DNA of 64,000 nucleotides from Gigaspora rosea (GCA_003550325.1 QKWP01000852.1:75880-139879), one strand, 5' to 3'. Numbered from the stretch's first letter, positions 1 to 11,563 are shown. The notes: generated by a model from the letters alone, not told the origin. Numbers and translations: made by a program.

Positions 1-430
1 TTTTTTCCACGCCAATTCCATAAAGGTAACAAATAGCAGTTTTCCAAATTCCCATAGAATTACCTGCCTCAGCAGACTTTAGATAATATGTAAATGCTTT
101 ATGCTTATCAATTTCAACTCCAATTCCTAAGTAGTAACAATAGCCAACTTGATATATTCCCTTAGGATTATTCATGTCTGCTGATTTTTTATAATATTTG
201 AATGCTTGGTTTTCGTCCTTTTCGGTTCCAATTCCATATTCATAACAATATCCAAGCTTGTACATTCCGTCTGGATCATTCATATCCGTCGATTTTTGAT
301 GGCTATTGAAACTGAGTTGATTAAAATTATCTGTGATTTGAGAAATATCGTCTGATAATTTCACTGTATTAATAGTTTCTTTAATAACCGTTTTTTTTGT
401 TAAACTTTTACCATAAAAAATTGCAGTGTA
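1..430 (-). CDS. Sel1-repeat protein, partial (runs off the left edge)
   Basis: Reading the minus strand from about 430 to 1 gives one open frame with at least three Sel1-like repeats of about 36 residues. Each has the pattern LGYCY-x2-GIG-x3-D-x3-AF-x-YY-x-KSA; visible pieces are KLGYCYEYGIGTEKDE, AFKYYKKSA, VGYCYYLGIGVEID and AFTYYLKSAEAGN. Sel1 repeats form alpha-solenoid scaffolds, and in Glomeromycotina they are often fused C-terminal to protein kinase-like domains. The segment before the repeats is hydrophilic and could be the linker after such a domain, but no kinase motif is visible upstream. An in-frame stop lies at 431-433, so the true exon start is probably a splice acceptor nearby (an AG just before the codons for LTKKTV). 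The C-terminus lies outside the window, so intactness cannot be judged. Confidence 0.85.
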
Positions 431-744
431 TTAAATATTATACGTACATCGGGTTGTACAACATAATTATAGTAAGCAATAAACCCTAAATCAGTTCAGT
501 ATTACAACAGATAACATAGATATTATTGGACCGTAAATGTGTACAAGGTTGCACTCCAGGTGATCACGTAATGGGTCAGACGACTACTTCGGAATTCAAA
601 ATTTTTAGCATTTAACATTAATAGCAGTCACAGGACATGACCTTTTTCAGGGGTTTCAAATGCTATATATATATCAAACCTTTACAACCCCAGTAAAGTT
701 AAAAGCAATAATATGATTGGTTAAATAATCTTTTAAAAATATGA
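431..744. other. No gene seen
   Basis: AT-rich sequence upstream of the Sel1 frame. If the Sel1 gene has more 5' exons they would lie here or further right, but I could not recognise any. Confidence 0.5.
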
Positions 745-1345
745 AAGAAGCCGTTAAGTAAAAGCTTCTTGTGCCCCAATGGTAGTTGAATCAGAAGAAT
801 CCCCTCTTTAACTTTCAATTAGGGCACAAGAAGCCTTTACTTAATAGAAGCCATTAAGTAAAGGCTTCTTGTGCCCTAATTGAAAGTTAAAGAAGAGTTT
901 TTCTAATTCCAATGGTTGTTGAATCATCAAAATTGGCTTGGTGGATTCCAAAATACTTGGGAGAACATAAGAATCTGCAAATTCACAATTACACAAAGTA
1001 TTATAATTTATAATACTTTGTGTAATAGTGAATTTGCAGATCCTTATCTGTTATATTCTCTTCTTTAATTCCAAGTATTTTGAAATCCACCAAGCCAATT
1101 TTGATGATTCAACAACTATTGGAATTAGGAAAACTCCTCTTTAACTTTCAATTAGAGCACAAGAAGCCTTTACTTAATGGCTTCTATCAAATAAGGCTTC
1201 TTGTGCCCTAATTGAAAGTTAAAGAGGAAATTCTTCTAATTCCAATAGTAGTTAAATCATCAAAATTGGCTTGGTGAATTCCAAAATACTTGGGATCAAA
1301 GAAGAGAACATAAGGATCTGCAAATTCACTGTTACACAAAATATT
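745..1345. repeat. Foldback repeat, four alternating arms
   Basis: A long near-perfect palindrome is centred at 1007 (the arms meet at acacaaagtattataa and its complement) and extends about 165 bases each way. The arms carry gaagcc-aagtaaaggcttcttgtgccc, a stretch ending gaaagttaaagagg, then a run ending ttggcttggtgga. A third arm in the left-arm orientation follows at 1181-1345, and a partial fourth arm precedes at 745-843. Within the arms, gaagcc...ggcttc makes smaller hairpins. No open reading frame is present, so this is a foldback element or a tandem inverted MITE cluster. Confidence 0.85.
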
Positions 1346-1486
1346 ACAGATATATGTGTATGATAAGAAAAAATAACGATAAGAAGAAATAAACTGTTTA
1401 ATTAAATGCTTATAAATTTTTCTTATATCCGCGGAAAAGTAAGAACGGTAATCGACTTTATAAGTAAGTGAACTTCTAATGAATTT

Positions 1487-3133
1487 TTATATAAACATAA
1501 TTGGGATCATGATAACATACACAAGCTTGGCCGAAATTTCCCGCATTCGAAGACCAAAACCAAATCCTGGATTAAGATTATAACAACAAATTGCATGTTT
1601 TGGATTTATCACATTACTTAAAATAGAATTTTTAATATTTCCGTTTTTCAATGAAAATATAAAATTCTTATTGCAATTCTTCCGATCATCTGCAAATTTA
1701 TCCCATGCAATAGAATTATATCCACCAAGAATTTCGTCAGTTCCTTTAACTTTCATTACAATAACAGTATTTGATTTTTTATCACAAGAATTCCAAAATG
1801 TATCAGCAGTAAAACCATCTCTACTTCCACGCAATAGCAATTTAAATCCATAAGGATTATCTGTTACGGACAGTGTATAAAATAGCATGATAAAAATCCG
1901 GATCTACCGTTTTTTATATTGCATATACCGGTATTTTAAAATTGGACCGGTGCAACAAACGGTGCATGATCCGGAATTTTTTGAAGTAACCGGTGCGTGC
2001 ATCTATGTGCCCCCCAATGATCTAATGATCATTTTCTACTAATGCAGGTTTTTTTTTTTTTGAACCGGTATTTTTTTATATAACAGGTGCATGTACCGGT
2101 AAATTAAAATTTCTATTTTAAACACTGGTTACGGAATAATTTTCAGGTTTTTTATCGATCCATGAAGCAATTTGGATCGCATGAGCTTCATCAATGATTG
2201 TCGTTATTCTAGGTGACAAATTTGGTGTTAATATCATGCGAAGTGGAAGAATTTCTGATGATACTGGATTATTTGGATTCATAAATCGCATTTTTATATC
2301 ATTCCAAAGATTTTTTCAAGTAATCGTTTATATGGTTTTACGTCATTAGCGATAACGAATAAGGGGTAAGCAATTTTGTAAAGTAGTCTTCAAAGTCTGA
2401 AAATTTTCATCTGACCTAAATCATGATTTTGAGCAATTCCCCACTTGATAACGTAATTCCAAATTTTTACTTCATCCATTTGTAAATCATCCCGTTTAAT
2501 CAAGGAGATCAATGCATTTTCTTGAAGAGAAATAAAAGTCATCAGACTCAAAAACTAGACTTGGATGTTTTGTACGATATTATTACACCATTTTTGTAAC
2601 TCTCGAAATGCATTATTCTGAAAATTTAGTCTATAAACATAAGCAAAGTTTTAAACGGAGTCAATGAGCTTTTGTATCTATCAAATAGGATTCAAGGTAT
2701 TCGACCAATTCTTTAAGAAGGTAACAAGCATGAGCTCAAGCATAAATGATTCATCAAGATTTTCTAATAAAGCGATACCTCTAAATATATCTTCATTTTG
2801 TTAAATTCATTAAATCAATATTAACTAATAATGCTAAATCTTGATATTAAATACTGTAAAAAAAAAAAAATTTTTTTGATAGCTTACTTAATAATATCAA
2901 ATTGTTGAATAGAAATATGGTCTAGGTTAATCATCCTAATGTTGTTTTCATCTCTATTTGCGTCCAGTAATTTATTTTTAAAGTATAAAGATCGATATTT
3001 TAGGACAGCACATGCGTGTAGAAAATTTTAGTGTTTGTAGTTTCTCCAACTTTAATAATTGCATTAAAATCTTCTTTGTCGTTAAAAAGTTCAAGGTAAT
3101 TATTAGTAAGATTTTTAAAAAATTTACTGCCAT
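1487..3133 (-). pseudogene. BTB/BACK/TLDc-domain protein, broken
   Basis: The BTB part is read from an ATG at 3133: SKFFKNLTNNYLELFNDKED, then KVGETTNTKIFYTH and LKYRSLYFKNKLLDANRDEN. An intron-like GTAAGC follows near 2893. The middle region (REL-Q-KWCNNI, then EVKIWNYVIKWGIAQNHDLG and DENFQTLKTTLQNCLPLIRY) fits the BACK/linker of this family. The C-terminal TLDc part has FKLLLRGSRDGFTADTF, then KSNTVIVMKVKGTDEILGGY, then IFSLKNG. Damage seen: one base missing just after the ATG, a frameshift in the BTB part, in-frame stops near 2560, a frameshift before DENFQ, another after LIRY, and a 257-bp MITE inside the TLDc exon. Such BTB-TLDc genes are strongly expanded in Rhizophagus, and TLDc proteins elsewhere are linked to V-ATPase and oxidative stress. 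This copy is almost certainly not functional. Confidence 0.88.
1871..2127. mobile_element. hAT-type MITE inside the TLDc exon
   Basis: The terminal inverted repeats are cagtgtataaaatag (1871-1885) and ctattttaaacactg (2113-2127), matching at 14 of 15 positions. The 8-base target duplication gttacgga is perfect at 1863-1870 and 2128-2135. Ends of CAGTG type and an 8-bp duplication are hAT hallmarks. The 257-bp element has no coding capacity and carries about five accggt hexamers. Removing it and one duplication copy rejoins the host frame exactly across ENYSVT and DNPYGF. Confidence 0.93.
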
Positions 3134-4725
3134 TTTATACAAGTTTAATTAAGTGATATGTAACGTTAAGTAGTTTAGTTTTTTATCGTAATGATAAAGT
3201 ACGGTAGACGAATTCTAATTTATAAGCATGACTGAAGTTCTTTTTTATTGGCTGTTATATCAGATGATCATCACCAAACATGATTGGCTGATGTTTTATC
3301 AATAAAGTTTGTTTGATAATACTGTACGTATAGTACTGTTCGTATCTAAAAAAAATTCGGTTGCGGATCTAAATTAGTTAAATAATTAATACAATTCTAC
3401 TAATTCTACTTTGCTAATATTTAATTTAAAGCATCTAAAGTAATTTTTTTGTTTTGTGGCAAATTTTATTATAATAATATATATATAACGAAATATTAAA
3501 GCACTCTTTTTAATCATTTATTCTTACAATTGTTACAGTTAATACAGTAATGTTTTGCATTCATTTCAATTACAGTTATAAGGACGTTTATATATATGCA
3601 TCTAAAACTTTTATAATATAGCGAACTACAATAAACCTTTCTAAATTATACAATTTCTATAACTCACGAAGAACATAAATACTTCAAAATAAAAACAAAG
3701 GATTTTTTTAAGTATATATAGAAAAATATAAATAAAACAAAGCTTCTTAAGTATATAAAAAAATATAAAATGCTAGTATATTAGTATTTAACTTTTCGTG
3801 ATCATAGTTAAAAATATTTTCGAGTGTATCACATGTATATATTGTAAAAACCTACATCTTATAAAAGTCACGAACATTAGAGATCTTCTTTTATAGTTCA
3901 AAAATAAAGCAGCTAAAAAAACAAACGGACAAAGTTTTATGAAGAACAAATGTTTCAGCAAACTGAATAAAGAAAGTTTTGTATAAATATTATATTTATA
4001 GAGCGTTCAATATAAGAAAACTTACGTCAAAGTAAACTCTCATACATTATGGATCTAAGAGATGGGTCTTTACAGTTTATTTGCAAAGTGACTAGGAAAC
4101 ATACTGGCAAAGTTTGGTGTGAAACCCGATAAAATTTAGTATATTTCCACCTGATACAAATTCTATATATTTTTAATATGCAAAATTTTGTGTAACATTG
4201 ATGCATATGTAGAACTTCAGTCATGCTTAAGGGTAACCATATGATCTACGTGATATATTAGATTTTTATATAGTAAATAAAAAAATGCTTCTGATAAATT
4301 TTTTTAAGATTTTGCCCAATTTGTATAAAATTTATATAATAGGTAGTTTTAAATAGTTTGTTTATAATAATAAAGTTGTGCAATATCTATTGCTTTAAAA
4401 TAAATCAACTTTATATATAATTAAATTTTTGTAGGATGCTATATGATTTTTGTAGGTTGTACAAAGAATTGATTGGTCAGATCATGATGTTTATATGTAA
4501 ATCGTATAATATCATATAAATTGGTTATACAATGTTGATCTACAATCGATTTATATAAAATTGGAAATTTGTACATTCTACCCTTAATTTATATTCATTT
4601 ATATGCATATGTTTTTCCTGGGTAGTACAAAGAATTGCTAATTCTGATTGGTTGAATCATATAATATTGGTTATTTAAGTTATTTGGAAATGTTGGCACC
4701 CTACACTTAAATTAATAGTTATAAT
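3134..4725. other. AT-rich non-coding stretch
   Basis: No convincing gene. The one structural item is a perfect 18-bp inverted pair, aagcatgactgaagttct at 3224-3241 and its complement at 4211-4228, about 1 kb apart. It could be the ends of an old element, but no target duplication was found. Confidence 0.5.
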
Positions 4726-4880
4726 AAAACAGGGTGAAAGCTGAGATAGAGATAGTTATGTTGTTGATGCAGATCTTACTTAGTTAGGGGTAGGGTTAGG
4801 CTATTTACTATTTTAGATAGTGATCTACATCAAAAACGTAACCACTTTCCGAGGTTTTTTCTCAGCTTTCACCCTGTCGT
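4726..4880. mobile_element. Short hairpin MITE with 8-bp target duplication
   Basis: The ends share cagggtgaaagctgaga (17 bases, inverted) plus weaker outer bases. The perfect 8-bp duplication gttataat flanks it at 4718-4725 and 4881-4888. The arms stay partly complementary inward (gttatgttgttgatgcagatc-like on both sides), so the whole 155-bp element can fold. A TTAGGG-like stretch sits in the loop. The duplication size suggests hAT. Confidence 0.85.
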
Positions 4881-5379
4881 GTTATAATTATTTATATATT
4901 TAAAATTAAAACAATTAGATGATAAGTATTAGGGTGCGTGATGGGTTAGGCCGTGTTCAACCTGCGTTGGGTTCAAATTATTAACCCATTATAAACAGGT
5001 TGGGTTCAGGCCAGGCTATTAAAGTATCAGGTCAGGTTTGGGCTCTGTTCATTGACCCATAAAGCCCGATCAACCCCGATATAGTTTTAAAAAATTCTTA
5101 TCTGGGAATTATAATTTGAGCAGAAATATAGCTGTTAGATAAAACCTTAAGGTTTCATGCTGATGAAACACGTAATCTAGATTTGTCTTTCATCATTTAA
5201 AATCTTAACATATAGGCAGATTTGACTCATTTCGATGTGATAATCTGAGAAATGATATATATATATTGACATATAAACAAATCATGAATTTGTATAACCA
5301 ACCAATCAATTTACTGCATATGATCAATGTGATATTTGTTGTAGATTGCATATTATTAAATAAGGAGAGTTCTTAAAGT

Positions 5380-5600
5380 GGGCAGATCATATGACATACC
5401 GGTTTCATTAACTTTGGGGTTAGGGCCACTTTGAGTTAGGTTAGAGAAAATTCTATAAGTAAAATTACCTCTCTGCCATTTTTTGTTAATGCTCCAAGGT
5501 GGGTTTAGTCTATAGTTTTTTCTATTTTTCATATATCTCTCTTTTTTTCACTTGTTTTGCTTTGTCAGGCTGATCCAGGATCATCAAATTTTAACAATTT
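5380..5600 (+). repeat. Dispersed repeat R1, copy 1
   Basis: It is related to 7745-7867 plus 8642-8675 and to 45000-45310. The shared features in order are a gttagggt-type block, a cattttttrttaatgctcc block, gggtttag, a pyrimidine tract, and a tgatccatcaaattttac-like block. It lies inside the 4930-6518 hAT-type element. Confidence 0.65.
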
Positions 5601-5922
5601 GATTAGTTAATTATGACATAATCAGTTTAGCTTTAAGGAACCCCTAAACAAAAAAATAAAACAGAACAACAGCCAATGAAAATATCTGATTTTCTATCTA
5701 ATTACTGAATTATCATATAGAGATTTACCTGTGTCAAATCTGTCCATATAAATGACAAAATAATTTATCACGTGTCACATTATCACATTCAATTAACTAT
5801 TAATCAATCAGATTGTGATATTGATTGCTAGTAAACTTTGAAGTGGCTGCTCTGGCAAGCTCATAGATATCAGATATACAATTAAGAAATTATAATTTTC
5901 CTCTATTGCTATTTGTATTTAT

Positions 5923-6225
5923 TTATGGTAAATATTGATACAGTATGATGTTCCTTTTTGATATGATGCGTCTTATAACACATATAGTTAGTGCAATTCC
6001 AAAAACAACAATAAAAAGACATTTTTTATAGTGATCATCATGTACATTAATCAAAGCAAAACCATATTGTTTTTTTTTATTGGACCTATCAGGTAATTCC
6101 AGAAAATTAAGATTATTATCAGGTGGTACCAGAAAAAAAATAAATGCAATAATTGGTGTAATCAGAAGTAAAAAAATTTTTTTGTTATGAAAACAAAAAT
6201 TAACTTTGCATGGCCTTATAGTCAA
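5923..6225. repeat. Repeat shared with 35390-35610
   Basis: This stretch and 35390-35610 share an AT-rich sequence (attattatcaggtggtaccag against attattaagtgataccagag, then caataattgg and aaattaactttgc). Short minus-strand frames exist in both copies but are not conserved in a way that argues for a protein. Confidence 0.5.
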
Positions 6226-6526
6226 TCAAAAACACTAAAGCACATAGACCACTATTCCCAATTGCAACTAATTAAAAATGTAAAGCACACAGACCCTTCC
6301 CTTTTGTTTATTTTCTGTTTATATAATTATATAAATTATGTAAATTATATGATTTGAATTATTAAAATGATCAGGTCAGATTAAGTCAAATGTTTTGTAT
6401 CTGATCTGGCCTAACCCATCATGAAAAATTTTTTTCAGATTGGGCCCAGGTTAGGTTTTAAATGGGCCCAGGTTAGGTTTAAATGAACCTCACCTGATCC
6501 AGTCCATCCCGTACCCTAATAAGTAT

Positions 6527-7744
6527 ATTTGTAGTTAATTTAAAAATTGTAAATAACTAATATAAAATATTATAAAAATAATTATATAAAGAAATTCTAT
6601 GTACAGAAATAACATATTGTAATGAATATAACATGTATGAATCTTGGTGTCATGTATGTAATCCTAAAATAATGATTCAAAGTGAACAAGTAGAAATAAA
6701 AAGATTGACTATGTATAAAAAGATTCAACTTAGCACTACTAGATATAAAAATATTATCAAATGAATTCTATTTAATAGACTAAAAAATATTAAAAAAATT
6801 GCAAAAAGAGCATTTGGCTCTTTTTTTTGTGACCTGGTTAAATGGTATATGAAAAGTTTATATTAAAAAGGCAATACAAAATGTTTTTAATAGCAAATAC
6901 ATAAGATCATATAAACTATCTAATATTGTTGTACTTAAGACCTTATTAAATGGTTTTGATTTTCTGAAAGAAGTAAGTAATTATTATTTATTATCTAATT
7001 GTTAAATATATAATTGTTAATTTATTTATACAAATTTATAAAATATAATATTCACATGAAATATAAATTGTTTAGTTGCAATTTAAAAGTATATGAATTA
7101 ATATAGGACATAGAAACAAACAAATAGTTGATAGTAATTCAATATGCTAAGGATAGAAATTTTCATAAATTTTTAAGAAAAAATTTTCAAGATCTTACCT
7201 GGTAAATTAAATTATTTATATTCATCAAAATTAATGAAAAACCTGTATTAAACCAAAGAACTTTAAATAGTTAAGCATGCTATTATAGCAACCTATTCTA
7301 TAGGCCTGAAGAGCATTATACCTTTAGTTATAAAGAGATATATAAACTAAATGAACCCATTTCTCACTAATTTGTTTCTGAGCTTCAATATAGTTATCAA
7401 AACAAATAAGCAGAAAAGGTGCCCAATGTTATAAAAACAACAAATCACTATCTACAGAATAGTAATTATATTAAATTACAATGACAATATTATAAAGCAA
7501 CCATGTTCTAAAGAAGACATTACAAAATATTTAAAATTCAATCTTATACTAACCAAATATTTTAAATATCATGAATCTTCTTAAAAAAAGCTTTAACTAT
7601 TTGTATAAAAAAAGCAAATTACAACTACAAATTAAACAGGACCCTGAAATATTTACAGATAGCTAAGGTTTTACAAAAATTACTAAATATAAAAAGATCT
7701 ACAAAAAGTCAAAAATAAGCAAACTTATTACTATAAACAGAAAA
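6527..7744. other. No gene seen; AT-rich
   Basis: Very AT-rich with many stops in all frames. I see no recognisable domain or defined repeat ends. Confidence 0.5.
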
Positions 7745-7867
7745 TGTCTAAAGATGTGTCCAGGCATGTGTTTTTGATTTTTAATTAAAGTTAGGGTAAG
7801 GGTTAATTTGAAGTTAGGGTTAGAGCTTGTTTTATAGTAAAATTGCCCTTCTGATATTTTTTATTAA

Positions 7868-8641
7868 GGGTAGAGTTAACATGATAGGGCAAATTAATAT
7901 AGATCATTGTTAAATTTTTTATATAAGATAAAATATAATAAGATATTATTTTGCTTATAATATTTATACAGTTGTCACCTCTCTCTAATCTGAACCTCTC
8001 CAAACTGAACACTATTAAACCTCTAAAAACTGAACAAAATCTTCTAGAACATTTGTAAATTTTATTATAAAGTTCGAATAAGCCATATATAACTTTTTGA
8101 AAACTGAACTTTTTCAAATTTTACATAGTAAAAAAAAGCAGTCCCAGCAGTTCAGATTAGAGAGAGTTAACTATATATGTATTAAGAAAATAAGCCACAA
8201 TATATAAATATTGAAAAACGTAATTATAAAAATTATATAAAAAGCTATAAATAGCTAATAAGAAAACCATTAAAAATTGATTACAATTTTTAGGTGAAAC
8301 ACATATTTTCAGGTAAAACATTATGTAGTATACTGATTATTTTAGAATTTTATTCATATTCTAGAACATATTTGATATACATATTGCTATAGATCATTCT
8401 AGATAAAAATAAATAAAAATAATTTCTTGTAAAATTATTATTTTATATATAATATTATAAAAATATATATATGTGTTTAACAAAGTTACTTGTATGTATA
8501 GATGTACTTTATATAATATGTAATATTGAAAATTTTATGCAGTATTGTTTTAGAATATTTCAGAAACACAACAATAATCAGGTGGTACCAAAAAATTTAC
8601 TACATTTTGAATATAATCAATAATACAATTTAACTCTACTC
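7868..8641. mobile_element. TTAA-target element interrupting repeat R1
   Basis: The ends are gggtagagttaa at 7868 and its approximate complement ttaactctactc ending at 8641, flanked by TTAA at 7864-7867 and 8642-8645. The flanks are the two halves of repeat R1, and joining them through one TTAA recreates the uninterrupted R1 seen at 5480 and 45140. The 774-bp element is non-coding and holds a nested MITE. A TTAA target is typical of piggyBac-like elements, but no transposase is present. Confidence 0.75.
7969..8173. mobile_element. Pogo/Tc1-like MITE nested in the TTAA element
   Basis: The ends are cagttgtcacctctctctaa and an inverted copy (tagttaactctctctaatct), with the run ctctctctaatctgaac shared exactly. 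A TA dinucleotide flanks each end. The 205-bp size and the ends resemble pogo/Tigger MITEs. The reading frame that spans it is not a gene. Confidence 0.78.
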
Positions 8642-8675
8642 TTAATGCACCAAGATGGGTTTAGACTAGTGTTCA

Positions 8676-9049
8676 AAATTTCAGACTCAAACAATATTCT
8701 CATGAGAACAGTATAATAGCTATAAGTATTTTCAACCTATTGTTTATATTCTTACTTATGCTTACTAAAAAAAAACTATATCATATACTATAAATATATT
8801 GAAATATATGTAATAAGTTCAACTAAATAATTTTAATTATAAATTATCATAATTAGTCATATTCATTTATTTTAATTTGATATAATAATATCATATAGTT
8901 ACTAATTACTATAAGAACACTCTTTTTATTTTACTGTTCTCAAAAAATTTTAATAGAGAACAGTAAAAAATTTTTACTGTGTACAAATTTAAAATTGTGT
9001 TCTTATGAGAACTCTGAGAACAGTTTTAGAAGTAGAAACTTTCATCAAG
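8676..9049. other. AT-rich stretch with short inverted motifs
   Basis: Several short inverted pairs built on gagaacag and ttcttatgagaac are present. There is no gene and no clear element boundary. Confidence 0.4.
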
Positions 9050-9960
9050 ATATCTTTGTGAGTTCTTGACCAAATTCAATAAATTTTTTTATTTGAATTC
9101 TACAGATTTGTAGAATTAAAATAAAAAAATTTTTATTGAATTTGGTCAAGAACTTACAAAGATATCTTCAATAAAAGTTCTTGTAAATAATTTTGGCATA
9201 GCTTTTTTGTAATATATTTTTGAAAATAAAAAAAAATTATTAAAAATATCTATAAGTTTTTGATCAAATTTGATAAAATCTTTTTTATTTGAATTCTATA
9301 GAAATATTGAATTAAAATAAAATATTTTTATCAAATTTGAAACAAGAACTCATAGAAATATCTTTGATGAAAGTTTATATAAAAATTTTAGAACAGCTTT
9401 TTAGTTATATATATTTTTAGAAGTAGAAAACTTTTATTAAGATATTTTTACCAAATCCAATAAAATTTTTTTTATTTGAATTCTACAAATCTGTAGATTA
9501 AAATAAAAAATTTTATTGAATTTGGACAAGAACTTGCAGAAATATCTTCAATAAACCTAAGAAGCTATACTAAAATTGTTTAAAAAATTTTATTAAAGAT
9601 ATCTTTACAAGTTCTTGACCAATTCAAATGAAAAATTTTTTATTTTAATTCTACAAATCTATAGAATTCAAATAAAAAAAATTATTAAATTTGGTCGAAA
9701 ACTTATGGAGATATCTTTGTAAAAGATTTTTTATTTCCAAAAACATATATCACAAAGAAGATGCACCAAAATTGTTTACAAGAACTTTTATTAAAAATAT
9801 TTGCAAATTTTTTGACCAAGTTCAATAAAATTTTTTTATTTTAATTTACAGATTTGTAAAATTCAAATAAAAAAACTTTTATTGAATTTGGTCAAGAACT
9901 CACAGAAATATTTTTAATAAATTTTTTTATTTTTAAAAATATATATACAAAGAAGCTGTA
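9050..9960. repeat. Array of five hairpin units (~185 bp each)
   Basis: Five hairpins have centres near 9102, 9295, 9485, 9650 and 9845. Each has a stem running from cttgaccaaattcaataaa through ttctaca to its complement around a gattt-type loop, followed by a linker with aaagatatctt and an atattttt run. The same unit recurs six times at 43090-44050 and once inside the MITE at 28900-29148. Confidence 0.82.
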
Positions 9961-10020
9961 CTGAGATTGTTTATAGGAACTTACATATAAGTAGCATAAG
10001 AAATATATAAACCTTATATA

Positions 10021-10655
10021 CTGTAGATTTCTAAAAATAAGCTACCTTCAAAAGAAGCTACTCCCAAATTTTCAAAAAATTTTTAAAGAAATCATTAACA
10101 GTCACTATATATAAAACTTTTTTGTTACTATGTAAACTCCAAAAGTTCGATTAAATAAAGTTGTTTAGCGCAATGAAATACACTTACAGTAAAAAATTTT
10201 ATGGCATTTGTAATGGCAGTTAGATCATTCAAATTGGCCTAGTATACGCTAAGATATCACTAAAAATGATCAGATAACCATATAAATTCCATGTAAACAA
10301 GGTGGTTGTAAGATTTCAGCATATAATAAAAACATAGTAAATCCAGTGTAAATCCCCCCAAATTCAAATATAAAAATTTTGCAGATCTTATCTGGATCAG
10401 CAATTAAAGAAATCATTAACAGTTGCTATATAAAAAATTTTTTTTACTATGTAAACTTCAAAAATATTAATTAAATAAAGTTGTTCAGCACAACGAAATA
10501 CACTTAAATTAAAAATTTCATGCCATTTGGACAACTTTTTACTAGTACATTTTTTAATTTTTTGAAAAATTTAACAATTTGAAAATAAGCTACCCCTATG
10601 ATTTTTTGTATAACTGTTTGGCCAAAAAGGGTAGCTTATTTTCAGACAAATACAG
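10021..10655. mobile_element. TA-target MITE, aaaataagctacc family
   Basis: The ends are ctgtagatttctaaaaataa and an inverted ctgtatttgtctgaaaataa, continuing into gctacc on both sides, with TA flanking each end. The inside includes a truncated copy (about 10195-10412) of the TTAA-target MITE seen whole at 26246-26774. Related to 32275-32854. Confidence 0.75.
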
Positions 10656-10934
10656 TACTAGTATAGGATTATTAATAAGTGATAAGCTTACATAGTCAAA
10701 TCGTAAAATAAATTAAAGAATAGAAAAAATTTTTAAAAAAATAAAAAGAACATATAATATAGGATCCAAATACTATATATTACATATTGGGATTAGTATT
10801 AAAGATTTGATGTTTCTAGTATTTCTAGAAACATTAAATTTAGAATTTATGTTCTTTATTAAAAACAAAGTGGGAATATAAATGTTATAATTTGTGTTTC
10901 CATATAGATAGTTTTTTGCATAAGAGTAAGAGTA
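10656..10934. other. No gene seen
   Basis: AT-rich, with a small palindrome atgtttctag-ctagaaacat near 10810-10836. Confidence 0.4.
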
Positions 10935-11175
10935 TAAAGTGTAAGAGAATAAGAGAGAGAGAGTGAGAGAGTGAAAGTGAGAAAAAGAGTGAGTGAGTGA
11001 AAGAAAAAGAAAAAGAGAGAAAAGAAAAAAAAAAAGAGAGAAAGAGAGAGAATTAATGAAGAGAAAGAGAGAGTGAGTGAGAGAGAAAGAGAGAAAGAAA
11101 GAGAGAGAAAGAGAAAGAGAGAGAGAGAAGGAGTGTGAGAGAGAAAGAAAGAGAGAAGAGAAAAAGAAAGAGAGT
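10935..11175 (+). repeat. Polypurine (GA-rich) microsatellite
   Basis: About 240 bases of nearly pure purine on the plus strand, made of gagaga, gaaaga and gagtga runs. Open frames on both strands here are low-complexity artefacts. The mirror-symmetric purine run could form triplex DNA. Confidence 0.9.
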
Positions 11176-11189
11176 GAAATTAGTTATAG

Positions 11190-11563
11190 AAACATTAAAA
11201 ATTTTTTGGGAACATAAATTTAATATTTTATGTTTCCAAAGAACAAAAAAAAATTTCAAATCTTTTTTACTAATTGGAACATCCAAAAATAGAAATAAGA
11301 ATAAAGTTAAACAAAATCTTAAAAAAATACTTAAAAGAACAAAAAATACCAATATATAATACTATTAAAAAATCAGCATCTAGTAAATATTATAGTACAA
11401 CAATACAAGAATTGGATAAAATACAAAGTAGTATTAAGAAAGAATTCTGATATAAAAAGGAATATCAAATAGAAAATCTAATAAATAAATTAAAAATATA
11501 TTCAATACTCAATACTATTTTGTAGCAGAAGTTGATAAAACTCTAGAAGAATATGAACAAGTA
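11190..11563 (+). pseudogene. Decayed coding remnant, unrecognised (part 1)
   Basis: Plus-strand translation gives Lys/Gln/Tyr-rich stretches such as KKSASSKYYSTTIQELDKIQ, then SSIKKEF, then YKKEYQIENLINKLKIYS, with frame changes. The residue pattern suggests a coiled coil. It is cut at 11563 by a Tc1-like element. The style resembles the remnant at 13150-14010, so both may come from one ancient gene or repeat family. I do not recognise the family. Confidence 0.35.

Larger units (their letters stand above)
4930..6518. mobile_element. hAT-type non-autonomous element, 1.6 kb
   Basis: The ends are tagggtgcgtgatgggt and the inverted tagggtacgggatgga. The 8-bp duplication ataagtat is perfect at 4922-4929 and 6519-6526. 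Subterminal regions are rich in ggttaggcc, ggtcaggt and gggcccaggtt motifs in both orientations, as in the other hAT-type elements here. The inside is AT-rich, with a copy of dispersed repeat R1 (5380-5600) and a repeat also found near 35.4-35.6 kb. No transposase was seen. Confidence 0.88.

Noticed and set aside
4027..4224. Small minus-strand protein
   Set aside because: Short frame in AT-rich DNA overlapping one arm of an inverted pair, with no motif.
3224..4228. A 1-kb transposon defined by the 18-bp inverted pair
   Set aside because: No target duplication and no similarity inside the two ends beyond 18 bases.
7803..8117. 104-residue minus frame
   Set aside because: It runs across the boundary of a MITE nested in another element and has no conserved motif.
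10935..11359. Long frames on both strands
   Set aside because: They come from the GA microsatellite and encode only Arg/Lys/Glu or Ser/Leu/Phe runs.
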